Both the position numbers and the translations under genes were made by a program. Positions 56,920 through 64,000 of a DNA stretch of 64,000 nt are shown one piece after another. The notes beneath the pieces were generated by a model. It searched no databases. It saw nothing but the letters and a program-made list of their open reading frames with translations, and was not told where the DNA came from. Origin of the DNA: Coprobacter sp. (GTDB lineage: Bacteria; Bacteroidota; Bacteroidia; Bacteroidales; UBA11471); contig JAFTRN010000042.1 in the NCBI GenBank assembly GCA_017462265.1, positions 1 to 64,000 of the forward strand, written 5' to 3'. How positions within the stretch are numbered: position 1 is the first letter of the stretch; each line of letters starts with the position of its first letter.

Positions 56920-56949
56920 AAGGCACACGCCCATATGGGCGTGTGCCTT
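56920..56949. repeat. Perfect 30-bp palindrome in the LRR gene leader
   Basis: Left arm AAGGCACACGCCCAT and its exact complement, centre at 56934/56935. As RNA it gives a strong hairpin ending 15 nt before the first ATG. There is no T run after it. It might terminate the upstream operon, protect the 5' end or control translation, or be a protein-binding site. Confidence 0.75.
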
Positions 56950-56964
56950 GAATACAAAATCATT

Positions 56965-58020
56965 ATGCGTATGAAAAAATTGTTACTCTTATTTGTTTTT
57001 ATTGGCTGTATAGGAGCTGTATCGGCACAGACCAAAACGGTAGATGTGGCTACTGCCGGTACATTGAGCTTTTCCGATGATGAAAAGGCGTCGATTACCA
57101 CTCTCACCGTGACCGGTTCTATCAACCATACCGATATGTCGGCGATAAAAACGCTTACGGCCGTAGAGCACGTCGATCTCAGCGGTGCTGATATTGTGGC
57201 CGAGGGCGACTATCCCGCCAATACGATACCGGCAGAAATATTTAGAGAAAATGCTACCATAAAAACGTTTATATTGCCCAATTCTATTGTGCTGATAGAT
57301 GAATATGCGTTTTATATGTGTAAGGCAATTACAAAATTGGATTTCAGTAATTGTAAGAAACTGAAAAAGATAGGCTATTATGCCTGTGGCTCGATACAAG
57401 AAACACTGACCTCGGTTTCGTTCAATGGTTGTGCGGCGTTAGATACCATAGACAACTATGCTTTTGCTCAAAGTAAGGTATTGGAAACAATCGATTTTAC
57501 CGGCTGTGTGGCATTGAAATCGATAGGAAATAGAGCGTTCTTGAATTGTTTGGCGGTGAAATCCCTTGATCTTTCGCCTTGCACCGCGCTTACGGAGATT
57601 ACAGCCAATGGATTTCGTCAGATGAAAGGTGTGGAAACATTGAAACTTCCCACTACTGTGACGACAATAGCCGATAACGCATTTTATCAGTTCTCGGCGC
57701 TCACCTCGGTCGTATGTATGAATACGATTGTACCTACCGTTGCGAGCGATGCGTTCAAAAGCTCGCCCATAACCGGTTGCACCCTGACGGTACCCGTAGG
57801 CAGTAAATCGGCATACGAGGCCGACGCCGTATGGGGTACGTTTGCCTCGATAGTAGAGTCGGCATCGGTAGAGGCTGCAACAGTAGAAAAGATTGTAGCT
57901 GAAAGCATAATCTATTCGATAAGCGGTTCGCAAATATCGACACTCACATCCGGTGTGAATATTGTGAAAACCATCTATACCGATGGCAGTGCCGATGTGA
58001 AGAAAGTCATTGTACGATAA
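56965..58020 (+). CDS. BspA-type leucine-rich-repeat surface protein
   Basis: 351 residues with a signal peptide (MKKLLLLFVFIGCIGAVSAQ region). It has about seven LRR_5-type units, each with a pattern like LxxIxxYAFxxCxxLxxLDFSxC (YAFYMCKAITKLDF, YAFAQSKVLETIDF, RAFLNCLAVKSLDL, NAFYQFSALTSVVC). The end IYSISGSQISTLTSGVNIVK to DVKKVIVR looks like the C-terminal sorting-type domain found in Bacteroidetes secreted proteins. Such proteins often bind host or partner surfaces. A second ATG at 56971 is an alternative start. Confidence 0.85.
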   Translation: MRMKKLLLLFVFIGCIGAVSAQTKTVDVATAGTLSFSDDEKASITTLTVTGSINHTDMSAIKTLTAVEHVDLSGADIVAEGDYPANTIPAEIFRENATIKTFILPNSIVLIDEYAFYMCKAITKLDFSNCKKLKKIGYYACGSIQETLTSVSFNGCAALDTIDNYAFAQSKVLETIDFTGCVALKSIGNRAFLNCLAVKSLDLSPCTALTEITANGFRQMKGVETLKLPTTVTTIADNAFYQFSALTSVVCMNTIVPTVASDAFKSSPITGCTLTVPVGSKSAYEADAVWGTFASIVESASVEAATVEKIVAESIIYSISGSQISTLTSGVNIVKTIYTDGSADVKKVIVR

Positions 58021-58033
58021 TGATATATCGATA

Positions 58034-58074
58034 AAGAAAGGCTGTCACATCATAGGGAGTGAACAGCCTTTCTT
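58034..58074 (+). terminator. Terminator after the LRR gene
   Basis: 12-bp stem AAGAAAGGCTGT / ACAGCCTTTCTT with a 17-nt loop; T-poor on its 3' side. Confidence 0.75.
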
Positions 58075-58174
58075 ATATTCCGACGGAGCCATAAATCTGG
58101 TAATACAAACTTGTATATAGGTATAAAACCATATTTCTATAATTGTTTCTAAATGAAAAATATCCGTAATAATA

Positions 58175-58206
58175 TTGGGAGATTACGAATAAATCATATA
58201 CCTTTG
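58175..58206 (+). promoter_or_regulatory. Promoter of the S24 regulator, with possible operators
   Basis: TTGG at 58175, a 20-nt spacer and TACCTTTG at 58199-58206. Nearby palindromes ATACAA-AC-TTGTAT (about 58104) and TGGTAATATAACCA (about 58221) are candidate binding sites for the encoded repressor. That is inference. Confidence 0.5.
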
Positions 58207-58280
58207 CCGGTGTAAATATGTGGTAATATAACCATTGTATTTGCAGGTATTATCAATAAGGAACTTCTAAAGATTCGGCT

Positions 58281-58967
58281 ATGTCAAATGATGTACTTAT
58301 AAGTCGTGTGCGGGAGTTGATACGTATATTGCAAGTATCACAAAATGAGTTTGCCGATCGCATCAAGACCGATCGGTCGAACTTTTCCAAGCATATCAAT
58401 GGGAAATTGCCCATCAACGATTCGCTCATCAATAAGATAGTGGTGGGACTGGGTGTGTCGAAAGAGTGGCTCACTACCGGTGAGGGTAATGTGTTCTACA
58501 TGATACCATCGCAACGAGGCTCTATGGTGTCGTTGCCCACATCGGCAATACATACCGATACGATAAAAGGAGCCAAGGTATATGATGTAGATGTGACGGC
58601 AGGCAGTATGGGGCGCAGTATGATGTTCTCGAACGAACGGCTCATCGGTACGATAGATATGCCCTTTATCAGTCCCGATTGCAGTGTGGTGCGTGTGAGC
58701 GGTGATAGTATGCAACCGGTAATATGCAACGGCGATATGGTAGCCATACGCGAGGTGCGTAATCCCGACCTTATATTTTGGGGACAAATATATGTGGTGT
58801 TGCTCGAAGACTATCGCATGGTGAAGTATATACGTAAACACCCCGACGCATCGATGGTGATATTGCGTAGTGCCAATACCGAATACGACGATATAGAGAT
58901 ACGCAAGAGCGATATTCGCGACTTGTTTGTGGTAGAACATATTATACGGTTCGACAGCCGTATGTAA
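58281..58967 (+). CDS. XRE/S24 LexA-like transcriptional regulator
   Basis: 228 residues. N-terminal helix-turn-helix (about 8-62: NEFADRIKTDRSNFSKHING), linker, then an S24 peptidase domain with nucleophile S143 in SGDSMQPVICNGD and general base K182 in RMVKYIRK. This is the layout of phage CI and LexA-like repressors that self-cleave under DNA damage. A cleavage Ala-Gly pair may be at TAGSMGRS (about 107). No phage genes lie nearby, so it is probably a chromosomal stress regulator. Confidence 0.9.
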   Translation: MSNDVLISRVRELIRILQVSQNEFADRIKTDRSNFSKHINGKLPINDSLINKIVVGLGVSKEWLTTGEGNVFYMIPSQRGSMVSLPTSAIHTDTIKGAKVYDVDVTAGSMGRSMMFSNERLIGTIDMPFISPDCSVVRVSGDSMQPVICNGDMVAIREVRNPDLIFWGQIYVVLLEDYRMVKYIRKHPDASMVILRSANTEYDDIEIRKSDIRDLFVVEHIIRFDSRM

Positions 58968-58971
58968 TATA

Positions 58972-59306
58972 AGAAGCTGTTTAAAATTTTCTTGAAAAAA
59001 TTATTACGGCTTCAAAAAACAACGTTTCGGCTTATTTAAGGTTCTTTTGGACCGATTTTTCATCAAATTGCTGGGGAATTTATGCAATAGAATACTCTCA
59101 CGCTCGGCCTAACCCATACAAGTATGGTTCTGCTCTCGCTTATCGAGTATTTGCCCGCTATTTCCGGCGTATTTTGATAAAAATCCATTCCAAAATACCT
59201 CTTAAATAATCTCGAAAGATGGTGCCAACGAGCGCAATGTAAACTTGTTTACAAATTGCACAGCGAGTGCAGCCTATCTTCTAAAAACAAAATTCAAACA
59301 GCTTCT
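58972..59306. repeat. 335-bp element with terminal inverted repeats (MITE-like)
   Basis: Left end AGAAGCTGTTTAAAATTTT and right end AAAATTCAAACAGCTTCT are inverted repeats of about 18 bp. Inside are several hairpins: CCATAC-AA-GTATGG flanked by AATACTC / GAGTATT, GTATTTTG / CAAAATAC, and GTAAAC-TT-GTTTAC at 59239-59252. No transposase frame fits. No target-site duplication is obvious. The right-hand 103 bp recur at 60067-60170. It may be a small non-autonomous mobile element or a structured regulatory RNA leader. Confidence 0.65.
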
Positions 59307-59313
59307 AAGGACT

Positions 59314-60072
59314 ATGGGAAAGAACAAATTACAGAAATTTGATGATATGAGCGGTTATCCGCACGTCTTTCAGTATCCCTTTGCGGTATTGAAAGAGAAA
59401 GGCTTTGAAATGCGCGGACGCTGGAACGCCGACTTTTTCAAAAACGATAATCCTATCGTACTCGAACTGGGTTGCGGTAAGGGAGAATATGCGGTAGGCT
59501 TAGCTCGCAAATATCCGAATAAAAATTTTATAGGTATCGATATAAAGGGGGCGCGTATGTGGACAGGCGCGAAGGCCTCACTACAAGAGGGGCTGACCAA
59601 TGTGGCGTTTCTGCGTACCAATATAGAGCTTATAGACCGATTTTTCGCTCCCGATGAGGTGTCGGAGATATGGATTACATTCCCCGATCCTCAAATGAAA
59701 AAGGTGCGTAAGCGCCTGACATCGACACGCTTTATGGAACTTTATCGCAAACTGTTGCGCCCCGATGGTTTGGTGCATCTTAAGTGCGACAGTCCTTTCC
59801 TCTATACCTATACGTGTGCCATGGTAGAGGCTAATCACTATCCGGTGAATGTGCAGACCGATGACCTCTATCATTCGGGTATCGATGACGATATATTGTC
59901 GATACGCACCTTTTACGAGCAGCAATGGCTCGATCGCGGTATGAACATAAAATACATACAATTTGTTTGTGAACCGCGTGAGACCTTGGTAGAGCCCGAT
60001 ATAGAAATAGAGTATGACAGTTATCGCAGTTTCAATCGCAGTAAACGTAGCGGTGCTGCAAGTGGAAAATAA
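59314..60072 (+). CDS. trmB: tRNA (guanine-N7)-methyltransferase TrmB
   Basis: Methylates G46 of tRNAs using SAM. The 252-residue protein starts [20 protein letters not shown]. Motif I is [15 protein letters not shown], followed by [12 protein letters not shown] and the family signature [18 protein letters not shown]. The frame stays open upstream into the repeat as far as a TTG at 59245, but those 23 residues are not part of the family. The stop codon lies inside the first bases of the second repeat copy. Confidence 0.96.
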   Translation: MGKNKLQKFDDMSGYPHVFQYPFAVLKEKGFEMRGRWNADFFKNDNPIVLELGCGKGEYAVGLARKYPNKNFIGIDIKGARMWTGAKASLQEGLTNVAFLRTNIELIDRFFAPDEVSEIWITFPDPQMKKVRKRLTSTRFMELYRKLLRPDGLVHLKCDSPFLYTYTCAMVEANHYPVNVQTDDLYHSGIDDDILSIRTFYEQQWLDRGMNIKYIQFVCEPRETLVEPDIEIEYDSYRSFNRSKRSGAASGK

Positions 60073-60170
60073 TCTCGAAAGATAGTGCCAACGAGTGCAA
60101 TGTAAACTTGTTTACAAATTGCAATGCGAGTGAAGCCTATCTTCTACAAATAAAATTAAAAACAGCTTTT
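60067..60170. repeat. Second, partial copy of the element's right end
   Basis: About 104 bp, nearly the same as 59204-59306 (roughly nine bases in ten by eye). It has the same GTAAAC-TT-GTTTAC core (60102-60115), the outer stem AGATAG / CTATCT and the AACAGCTT end. Differences partly keep the pairing (AGATGG in copy 1, AGATAG here). In both copies the TTG in the core is exactly 69 nt before the ATG of the next gene. Confidence 0.75.
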
Positions 60171-60176
60171 AATAAT

Positions 60177-61283
60177 ATGACAATCTATCCCAAATTGATT
60201 CTCGATGCACTGGCAACGGTGCGTTACCCCGGTACAGGGAAAGACTTGGTATCGGCCGGAATGGTGGAAGATGATATACGTATCGAAGGAAACAAAGTAT
60301 CGTTTTCGCTCATATTCGACAAAGTGAATGATCCATTTCAACGCTCGGTGGTGAAGGCCGCCGAGACGGCAATCCTCACCTATGTGGGCGAAGAGGTGGA
60401 AATCAAGGGTAATATCCGGGTAAAGAGCCGACAGGCTCAAGCGCCCGCTCCCAGTAAGATGTTGCCTCAAGTGAAAAATATTATCGCCGTTTCGTCGGGA
60501 AAAGGCGGTGTGGGCAAATCGACCGTATCGGCCAATCTGGCGGTAGCTTTGGCCAAGGCCGGTTATAAAGTCGGACTACTCGATGCCGATATTTTCGGTC
60601 CGTCGATGCCCAAGATGTTTGATGTGGAAGATGCACGACCCTATGCCGAGCAGATCGATGGCAGAGACTTGATAGTACCGGTCGAAAAATATGGCGTGAA
60701 ATTGCTTTCCATCGGCTTCTTTGTCAATCCCGAGAGTGCCGTGGTGTGGCGTGGCGGTATGGCCAGCAATGCTTTGAAACAGCTCATCTCCGATGCGAAT
60801 TGGGGTGAATTGGATTATTTCGTACTCGACCTACCCCCGGGAACAAGTGATATACACCTCACCCTCATACAAAACCTTGCCATCACCGGTGCGATAGTAG
60901 TCTCTACCCCGCAGCAAGTGGCGCTGGCCGATGCCCGCAAGGGTATAGATATGTTTACCAATGAAAAGGTGAATGTGCCGGTCCTGGGCTTGGTGGAAAA
61001 TATGGCGTGGTTTACCCCGGCCGAGCTCCCCGAGAATCGTTATTATATCTTCGGACGAGAGGGGGCCAAACGGCTGGCCGAGGAGCTGAATGTGCCGTTG
61101 TTGGGACAGATACCTATTGTGCAAAGTATCTGCGAAGGTGGCGATAAAGGTGCCCCGGTGGCGCTCGACGAGAATACGGTTACAGGTAATGCGTTTGCTG
61201 CTTTGGCGCAGGCTGTTGTCGATGCTGTGGCACGTCGCAACGAAATAATGCCTCCCACACAAATCGTGGAAACTCATAAGTAA
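60177..61283 (+). CDS. Mrp/ApbC-family P-loop ATPase
   Basis: 368 residues. An N-terminal MIP18/DUF59-like domain (about 5-90) is followed by a Mrp-type ATPase with the deviant Walker A SSGKGGVGKST near 106-116, LLDADIFGPSMP and DLPPGTSDIHLTL. Relatives carry and transfer iron-sulfur clusters using a CxxC pair. Here the matching stretch reads ENMAWFTPAELPENRYYIFG with no Cys, so cluster binding by that route is doubtful. The upstream TTG extension comes from the repeat and was left out. Confidence 0.92.
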   Translation: MTIYPKLILDALATVRYPGTGKDLVSAGMVEDDIRIEGNKVSFSLIFDKVNDPFQRSVVKAAETAILTYVGEEVEIKGNIRVKSRQAQAPAPSKMLPQVKNIIAVSSGKGGVGKSTVSANLAVALAKAGYKVGLLDADIFGPSMPKMFDVEDARPYAEQIDGRDLIVPVEKYGVKLLSIGFFVNPESAVVWRGGMASNALKQLISDANWGELDYFVLDLPPGTSDIHLTLIQNLAITGAIVVSTPQQVALADARKGIDMFTNEKVNVPVLGLVENMAWFTPAELPENRYYIFGREGAKRLAEELNVPLLGQIPIVQSICEGGDKGAPVALDENTVTGNAFAALAQAVVDAVARRNEIMPPTQIVETHK

Positions 61284-61304
61284 AGTCCGGATTATAAAAA
61301 AACG

Positions 61305-61332
61305 GAGCCGCACTCGGTATCGGGTGCGGCTC
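61305..61332. terminator. Terminator between mrp and purT
   Basis: GAGCCGCAC / GTGCGGCTC stem, 10-nt loop. On the minus strand it is followed by a run of seven T, so it mainly ends purT. Confidence 0.85.
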
Positions 61333-61352
61333 TATCGTATAGGTAGGAGCGA

Positions 61353-62543
61353 TTATCGGGGGAGAACATTTATTTTAAGTTTGGCGTAAGCTCGTTCGGC
61401 TTTGGCGAGAGCCTCTTCTACGGTGTCGGCACAAGCGAGAATTACCCCTAATCGACGATGACCGTTTACCTCGGCCTTGCCGAAAATACGCAGTTGTACG
61501 TCGGGCTCGCTCAGCACCTCTTCGAGGTTGTCAAATTCTACTTTATCGGTATCGCCTTCGACAACGATGGCTTTTGAGGCCGACGGAGCGTGGAAACGTA
61601 TGCCGGGAACAGGAAGCCCCAATACGGCGCGAGCATGGAGTGCAAACTCCGAAAGGTCTTGTGAAATCATCGTCACCATACCTGTATCGTGGGGACGGGG
61701 AGATACTTCACTGAAAATTACTTCGTCGCCTTTGATAAACATTTCTACGCCGAAAATACCCCAGCCACCGAGAGCCTCGGTTATCTTGCCGGCAATCTCT
61801 TCGGCGGCTTTCAATGCATTCTCGCTCATGGCTTGCGGTTGCCACGATTCGCGATAGTCGCCATCGACTTGATGGTGGCCGATAGGTTTGAGGAACGTGG
61901 TACCCCCGATATGGCGCACGGTGAGCAGGGTGATTTCGTAATCAAAATCGACGAAACCTTCGACAATGACACGGCCGGCACCGGCACGGCCACCCTCCTG
62001 AGCATATTTCCACGAGTAGTCGATATCGGCTTCGGAGCGAATGACACTCTGTCCGTGGCCCGAAGAACTCATAATGGGTTTTACCACGCAAGGCATACCG
62101 ATTTCTTTCACAGCCGCGTCAAATTCTTCACGCGTGGAGGCGAAGCGGTAGGGCGAGGTTTTCAGTCCCAATTCTTCGGCGGCCAGGCGACGTATTCCTT
62201 CGCGATTCATGGTGAGGAACGTGGCTTTGGCGGTAGGGGTAACGTTGTAGCCCTCTTTCTCCAATTCTACCAATGTGGGAGTGGCAATGGCCTCTACCTC
62301 GGGAATGATGTGGTCGGGTTTCTCGGCCTCGATTATTTCGCGCAGTCTCGCGCCATCGAGCATAGAGAGCACATGTGACCGATGAGCGACTTGCATAGCC
62401 GGAGCGTTAGCATACTTATCGAGTGCCACAACCTCTACTCCGTAGCGTTGCAACTCGATGGTTACTTCTTTACCCAGCTCGCCCGAGCCGCAGAGTACAA
62501 CTTTTTTGCCCACTTTCGACAGGGCGGTTCCTATTTTTGTCAT
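61353..62543 (-). CDS. purT: Formate-dependent GAR transformylase PurT
   Basis: ATP-grasp enzyme making formylglycinamide ribonucleotide from GAR, formate and ATP, in purine synthesis. The 396-residue protein starts [20 protein letters not shown]. The ATP-grasp parts include [15 protein letters not shown] and [20 protein letters not shown]. It is a single-gene unit with a near-consensus -7 box (TATCTTTA on the minus strand at 62584-62591). Confidence 0.97.
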   Translation of the reverse strand: MTKIGTALSKVGKKVVLCGSGELGKEVTIELQRYGVEVVALDKYANAPAMQVAHRSHVLSMLDGARLREIIEAEKPDHIIPEVEAIATPTLVELEKEGYNVTPTAKATFLTMNREGIRRLAAEELGLKTSPYRFASTREEFDAAVKEIGMPCVVKPIMSSSGHGQSVIRSEADIDYSWKYAQEGGRAGAGRVIVEGFVDFDYEITLLTVRHIGGTTFLKPIGHHQVDGDYRESWQPQAMSENALKAAEEIAGKITEALGGWGIFGVEMFIKGDEVIFSEVSPRPHDTGMVTMISQDLSEFALHARAVLGLPVPGIRFHAPSASKAIVVEGDTDKVEFDNLEEVLSEPDVQLRIFGKAEVNGHRRLGVILACADTVEEALAKAERAYAKLKINVLPR

Positions 62544-62583
62544 AGTTTCAGAAGGTATATATTTTTAGGGTTATTTCGTGGCA

Positions 62584-62591
62584 TAAAGATA
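62584..62591 (-). promoter_or_regulatory. Promoter -7-like box for purT
   Basis: The minus strand reads TATCTTTA, one base off TAnnTTTG, about 40 nt before the ATG. Confidence 0.35.
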
Positions 62592-62610
62592 ATAATAAGC
62601 TGTGATATAA

Positions 62611-62646
62611 AAAAATCCGATACAGATTTTTCTATATCGGATTTTT
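62611..62646 (-). terminator. Terminator after the GH43 gene
   Basis: AAAAATCCGATA / TATCGGATTTTT 12-bp stem with a 12-nt loop and A/T runs on both sides, between the GH43 stop and the purT promoter. Confidence 0.8.
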
Positions 62647-62665
62647 GATAGGGTTTATTTGGAGA

Positions 62666-64000
62666 TTATTTCTTTGTAATGCGGAACCAGTCGGCGTCTA
62701 ACCAACCGCTGTCGTTGCTATGCCATGTGCGGGTGCAGAAAAGGCCCACTTTTGCACCAATCCACTTGCCTTCACGGGCGATAAAGGGTTGGCCGAATTG
62801 GGTGTATTTCTTACCATCGTGGCTGTAATAGAAGGTACATTCACATTTGTAATCGCCTTTTTGAGTGGGATTTTTGGCACCAACCTGTTTCACTTTCACT
62901 CGCAGATATACTTCGTTATTGTCGAGTTTTACAGCGTTGTTTTCCTTTTCGACGTTGCCTTTATCGGCTTTCTTGCAGTCGGCTTGTACGAGGTATATGC
63001 CATCGGCACGGCTGTCGAGAGCCAGTACGGCATAGTCGAGGCCCATCACTACGAGACCGGCACGTTCGCCTTCCATCACTTGACCTTTGTTGTGGCGAGG
63101 CAGGAATTTTACTTTGGTTGTAGCCACGAAATTTTCGGTGGGGAATTTTTGCAACAGGAGGTTAGGCACGTCGTAGAGGCTCTTCATGCCGGGAGTATGG
63201 TGCGAGAAGAGACGCAGGGTAGATGATGCGGCATCGCAGAAGTACCATAACGCGCTGGGGTTGGCGTGCCATTGCCATTGCAAGCCGAGCGTGTTGCTGT
63301 CGAATTCATCGCTGTCGGCCGGGTTGGCTTTGGGGTAGCTCTTTCCGACATTGGGTTTCTTGTAGGTAGCGACTGGTTCTCCACAGCCATCGCCATCTTT
63401 ATCGACGCCGATGACACACCAATCGTTTTCGAGCCATTTCATGGGTTGCAGGTGTACCACACGGCCGTAAGCCCCCTTGTCTTGGAAGTGAACGAACCAG
63501 TGTTCTTGTCCGTCGGGAGTGTCAATCCAAGCACCTTGGTGAGGACCATTCACATCGCTGTTGCCTTGAGCCAAGACGATTTTAGTCTCATAGGGTCCCC
63601 ATACGTTTTTAGAGCGCAAAACGACTTGCCAACCGGTGGCTACACCGCCGGCGGGAGAGAATATATAGTAATATCCGTTACGTTTATACATTTTAGCGCC
63701 TTCGATGGTCTCGTTACCGATGTGGCCGTCGTATATCACGCGGTCTTGACCTATGCAACGTGTTCCATCGGGAGTCATCTCTATCATACCGAGGATACTT
63801 TTCACACCGGCGCGGCTACCGGCATAGCCGTGAGCGATATAGGCACGGCCGTCTTCGTCCCAGAACGGACAGGGATCGATAGAGCCTACGGTCTCATATA
63901 CGAGTATAGGTTCTTCCCACGGACCGGAGGGATCGGAGGTTTTGGATTTTATCATATAGATACCACGGTCGGGGTCGCCGTAGCATACATAGAATATGCC
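62666..64000 (-). CDS. GH43-family glycoside hydrolase (5' end outside window)
   Basis: At least 444 residues; the frame stays open through the window edge, reading GIFYVCYGDPDRGIYMIKSK at the visible start. GSIDPCPFWDEDGRAYIAHG carries the transition-state Asp region, and IEGAKMYKRNGYYYIFSPAGG carries the general-acid Glu. The catalytic-base Asp would be in the missing N-terminal part. The C-terminal about 200 residues (SDEFDSNTLGLQWQWHANPS onward) form a beta-sandwich as in xylosidases and arabinofuranosidases. Exact specificity is not decidable. Confidence 0.92.
   Translation of the reverse strand, partial: GIFYVCYGDPDRGIYMIKSKTSDPSGPWEEPILVYETVGSIDPCPFWDEDGRAYIAHGYAGSRAGVKSILGMIEMTPDGTRCIGQDRVIYDGHIGNETIEGAKMYKRNGYYYIFSPAGGVATGWQVVLRSKNVWGPYETKIVLAQGNSDVNGPHQGAWIDTPDGQEHWFVHFQDKGAYGRVVHLQPMKWLENDWCVIGVDKDGDGCGEPVATYKKPNVGKSYPKANPADSDEFDSNTLGLQWQWHANPSALWYFCDAASSTLRLFSHHTPGMKSLYDVPNLLLQKFPTENFVATTKVKFLPRHNKGQVMEGERAGLVVMGLDYAVLALDSRADGIYLVQADCKKADKGNVEKENNAVKLDNNEVYLRVKVKQVGAKNPTQKGDYKCECTFYYSHDGKKYTQFGQPFIAREGKWIGAKVGLFCTRTWHSNDSGWLDADWFRITKK

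Noticed and set aside
59245-59313. Shared N-terminal extension (MFTNC-ASxAYLL) of trmB and mrp
   Set aside because: It is translated repeat sequence with a TTG start; protein families begin at the later ATGs. The open frame is noted as part of the repeat finding.

Overview
The window is a 64 kb piece of a Bacteroidales chromosome. The evidence is gene content (two SusC/SusD pairs, glycine-lipid acyltransferases, DUF4843, DUF4857 and DUF2795 proteins), start codons that mostly lack a Shine-Dalgarno sequence, and many copies of the Bacteroidetes promoter -7 box TAnnTTTG, in a few places with TTTG about 20 bases upstream. The genus cannot be fixed by eye. No rRNA, tRNA, CRISPR array, transposase or prophage was seen.

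Layout. 0.2-4.9 kb: pnp (minus), then a thioredoxin-fold lipoprotein, greA with a structured leader, and a HIT protein. 5.0-9.2 kb: a minus-strand operon aroQ-pyk-O-methyltransferase-rbfA-LolC/E-type permease, divergent from xerD (9.4-10.3 kb). 10.5-14.8 kb: small minus-strand units (DUF2795 protein, cobalamin adenosyltransferase with a methyltransferase, a beta-barrel protein, ribH, a TPR protein). Among them, at 12.26-12.64 kb, lies a decayed gene made of the front of a NUDIX hydrolase joined to the back of a glyoxalase-like protein. 15.0-16.9 kb: recF, DUF721 protein, thioesterase. 17.0-18.7 kb: glsA-glsB (minus). 19.0-33.7 kb: the division and cell wall cluster rsmH-ftsL-ftsI-murE-mraY-murD-ftsW-murG-murC-ftsQ-ftsA-ftsZ, followed by a YqeY protein and serS. 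35.6-40.0 kb: short-chain dehydrogenase, aldose epimerase (with a possible 33-residue membrane peptide behind it), mdh and gapA.

40.2-56.9 kb is the main accessory region: eleven tightly packed plus-strand genes behind one strong promoter. They encode SusC-SusD, a second SusC-SusD whose SusC has an STN domain, a DUF4843 lipoprotein, a PKD-like lipoprotein, an ABC ATPase with altered catalytic residues, a duplicated pair of [ABC-2-type membrane protein + DUF4857 protein], and a polytopic membrane protein. The order suggests one envelope-spanning machine: outer-membrane import or binding joined to an inner-membrane ABC complex with no periplasmic binding protein. Its substrate is unknown. This is the best candidate in the window for an undescribed system. 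A BspA-type leucine-rich-repeat protein with its own hairpin leader follows.

58-64 kb: an S24-type repressor, trmB, an Mrp-type P-loop protein, purT (minus) and a GH43 glycosidase (minus) running off the right edge. A 335-bp element with terminal inverted repeats sits before trmB, and its right-hand third is repeated before mrp at the same distance from the start codon.
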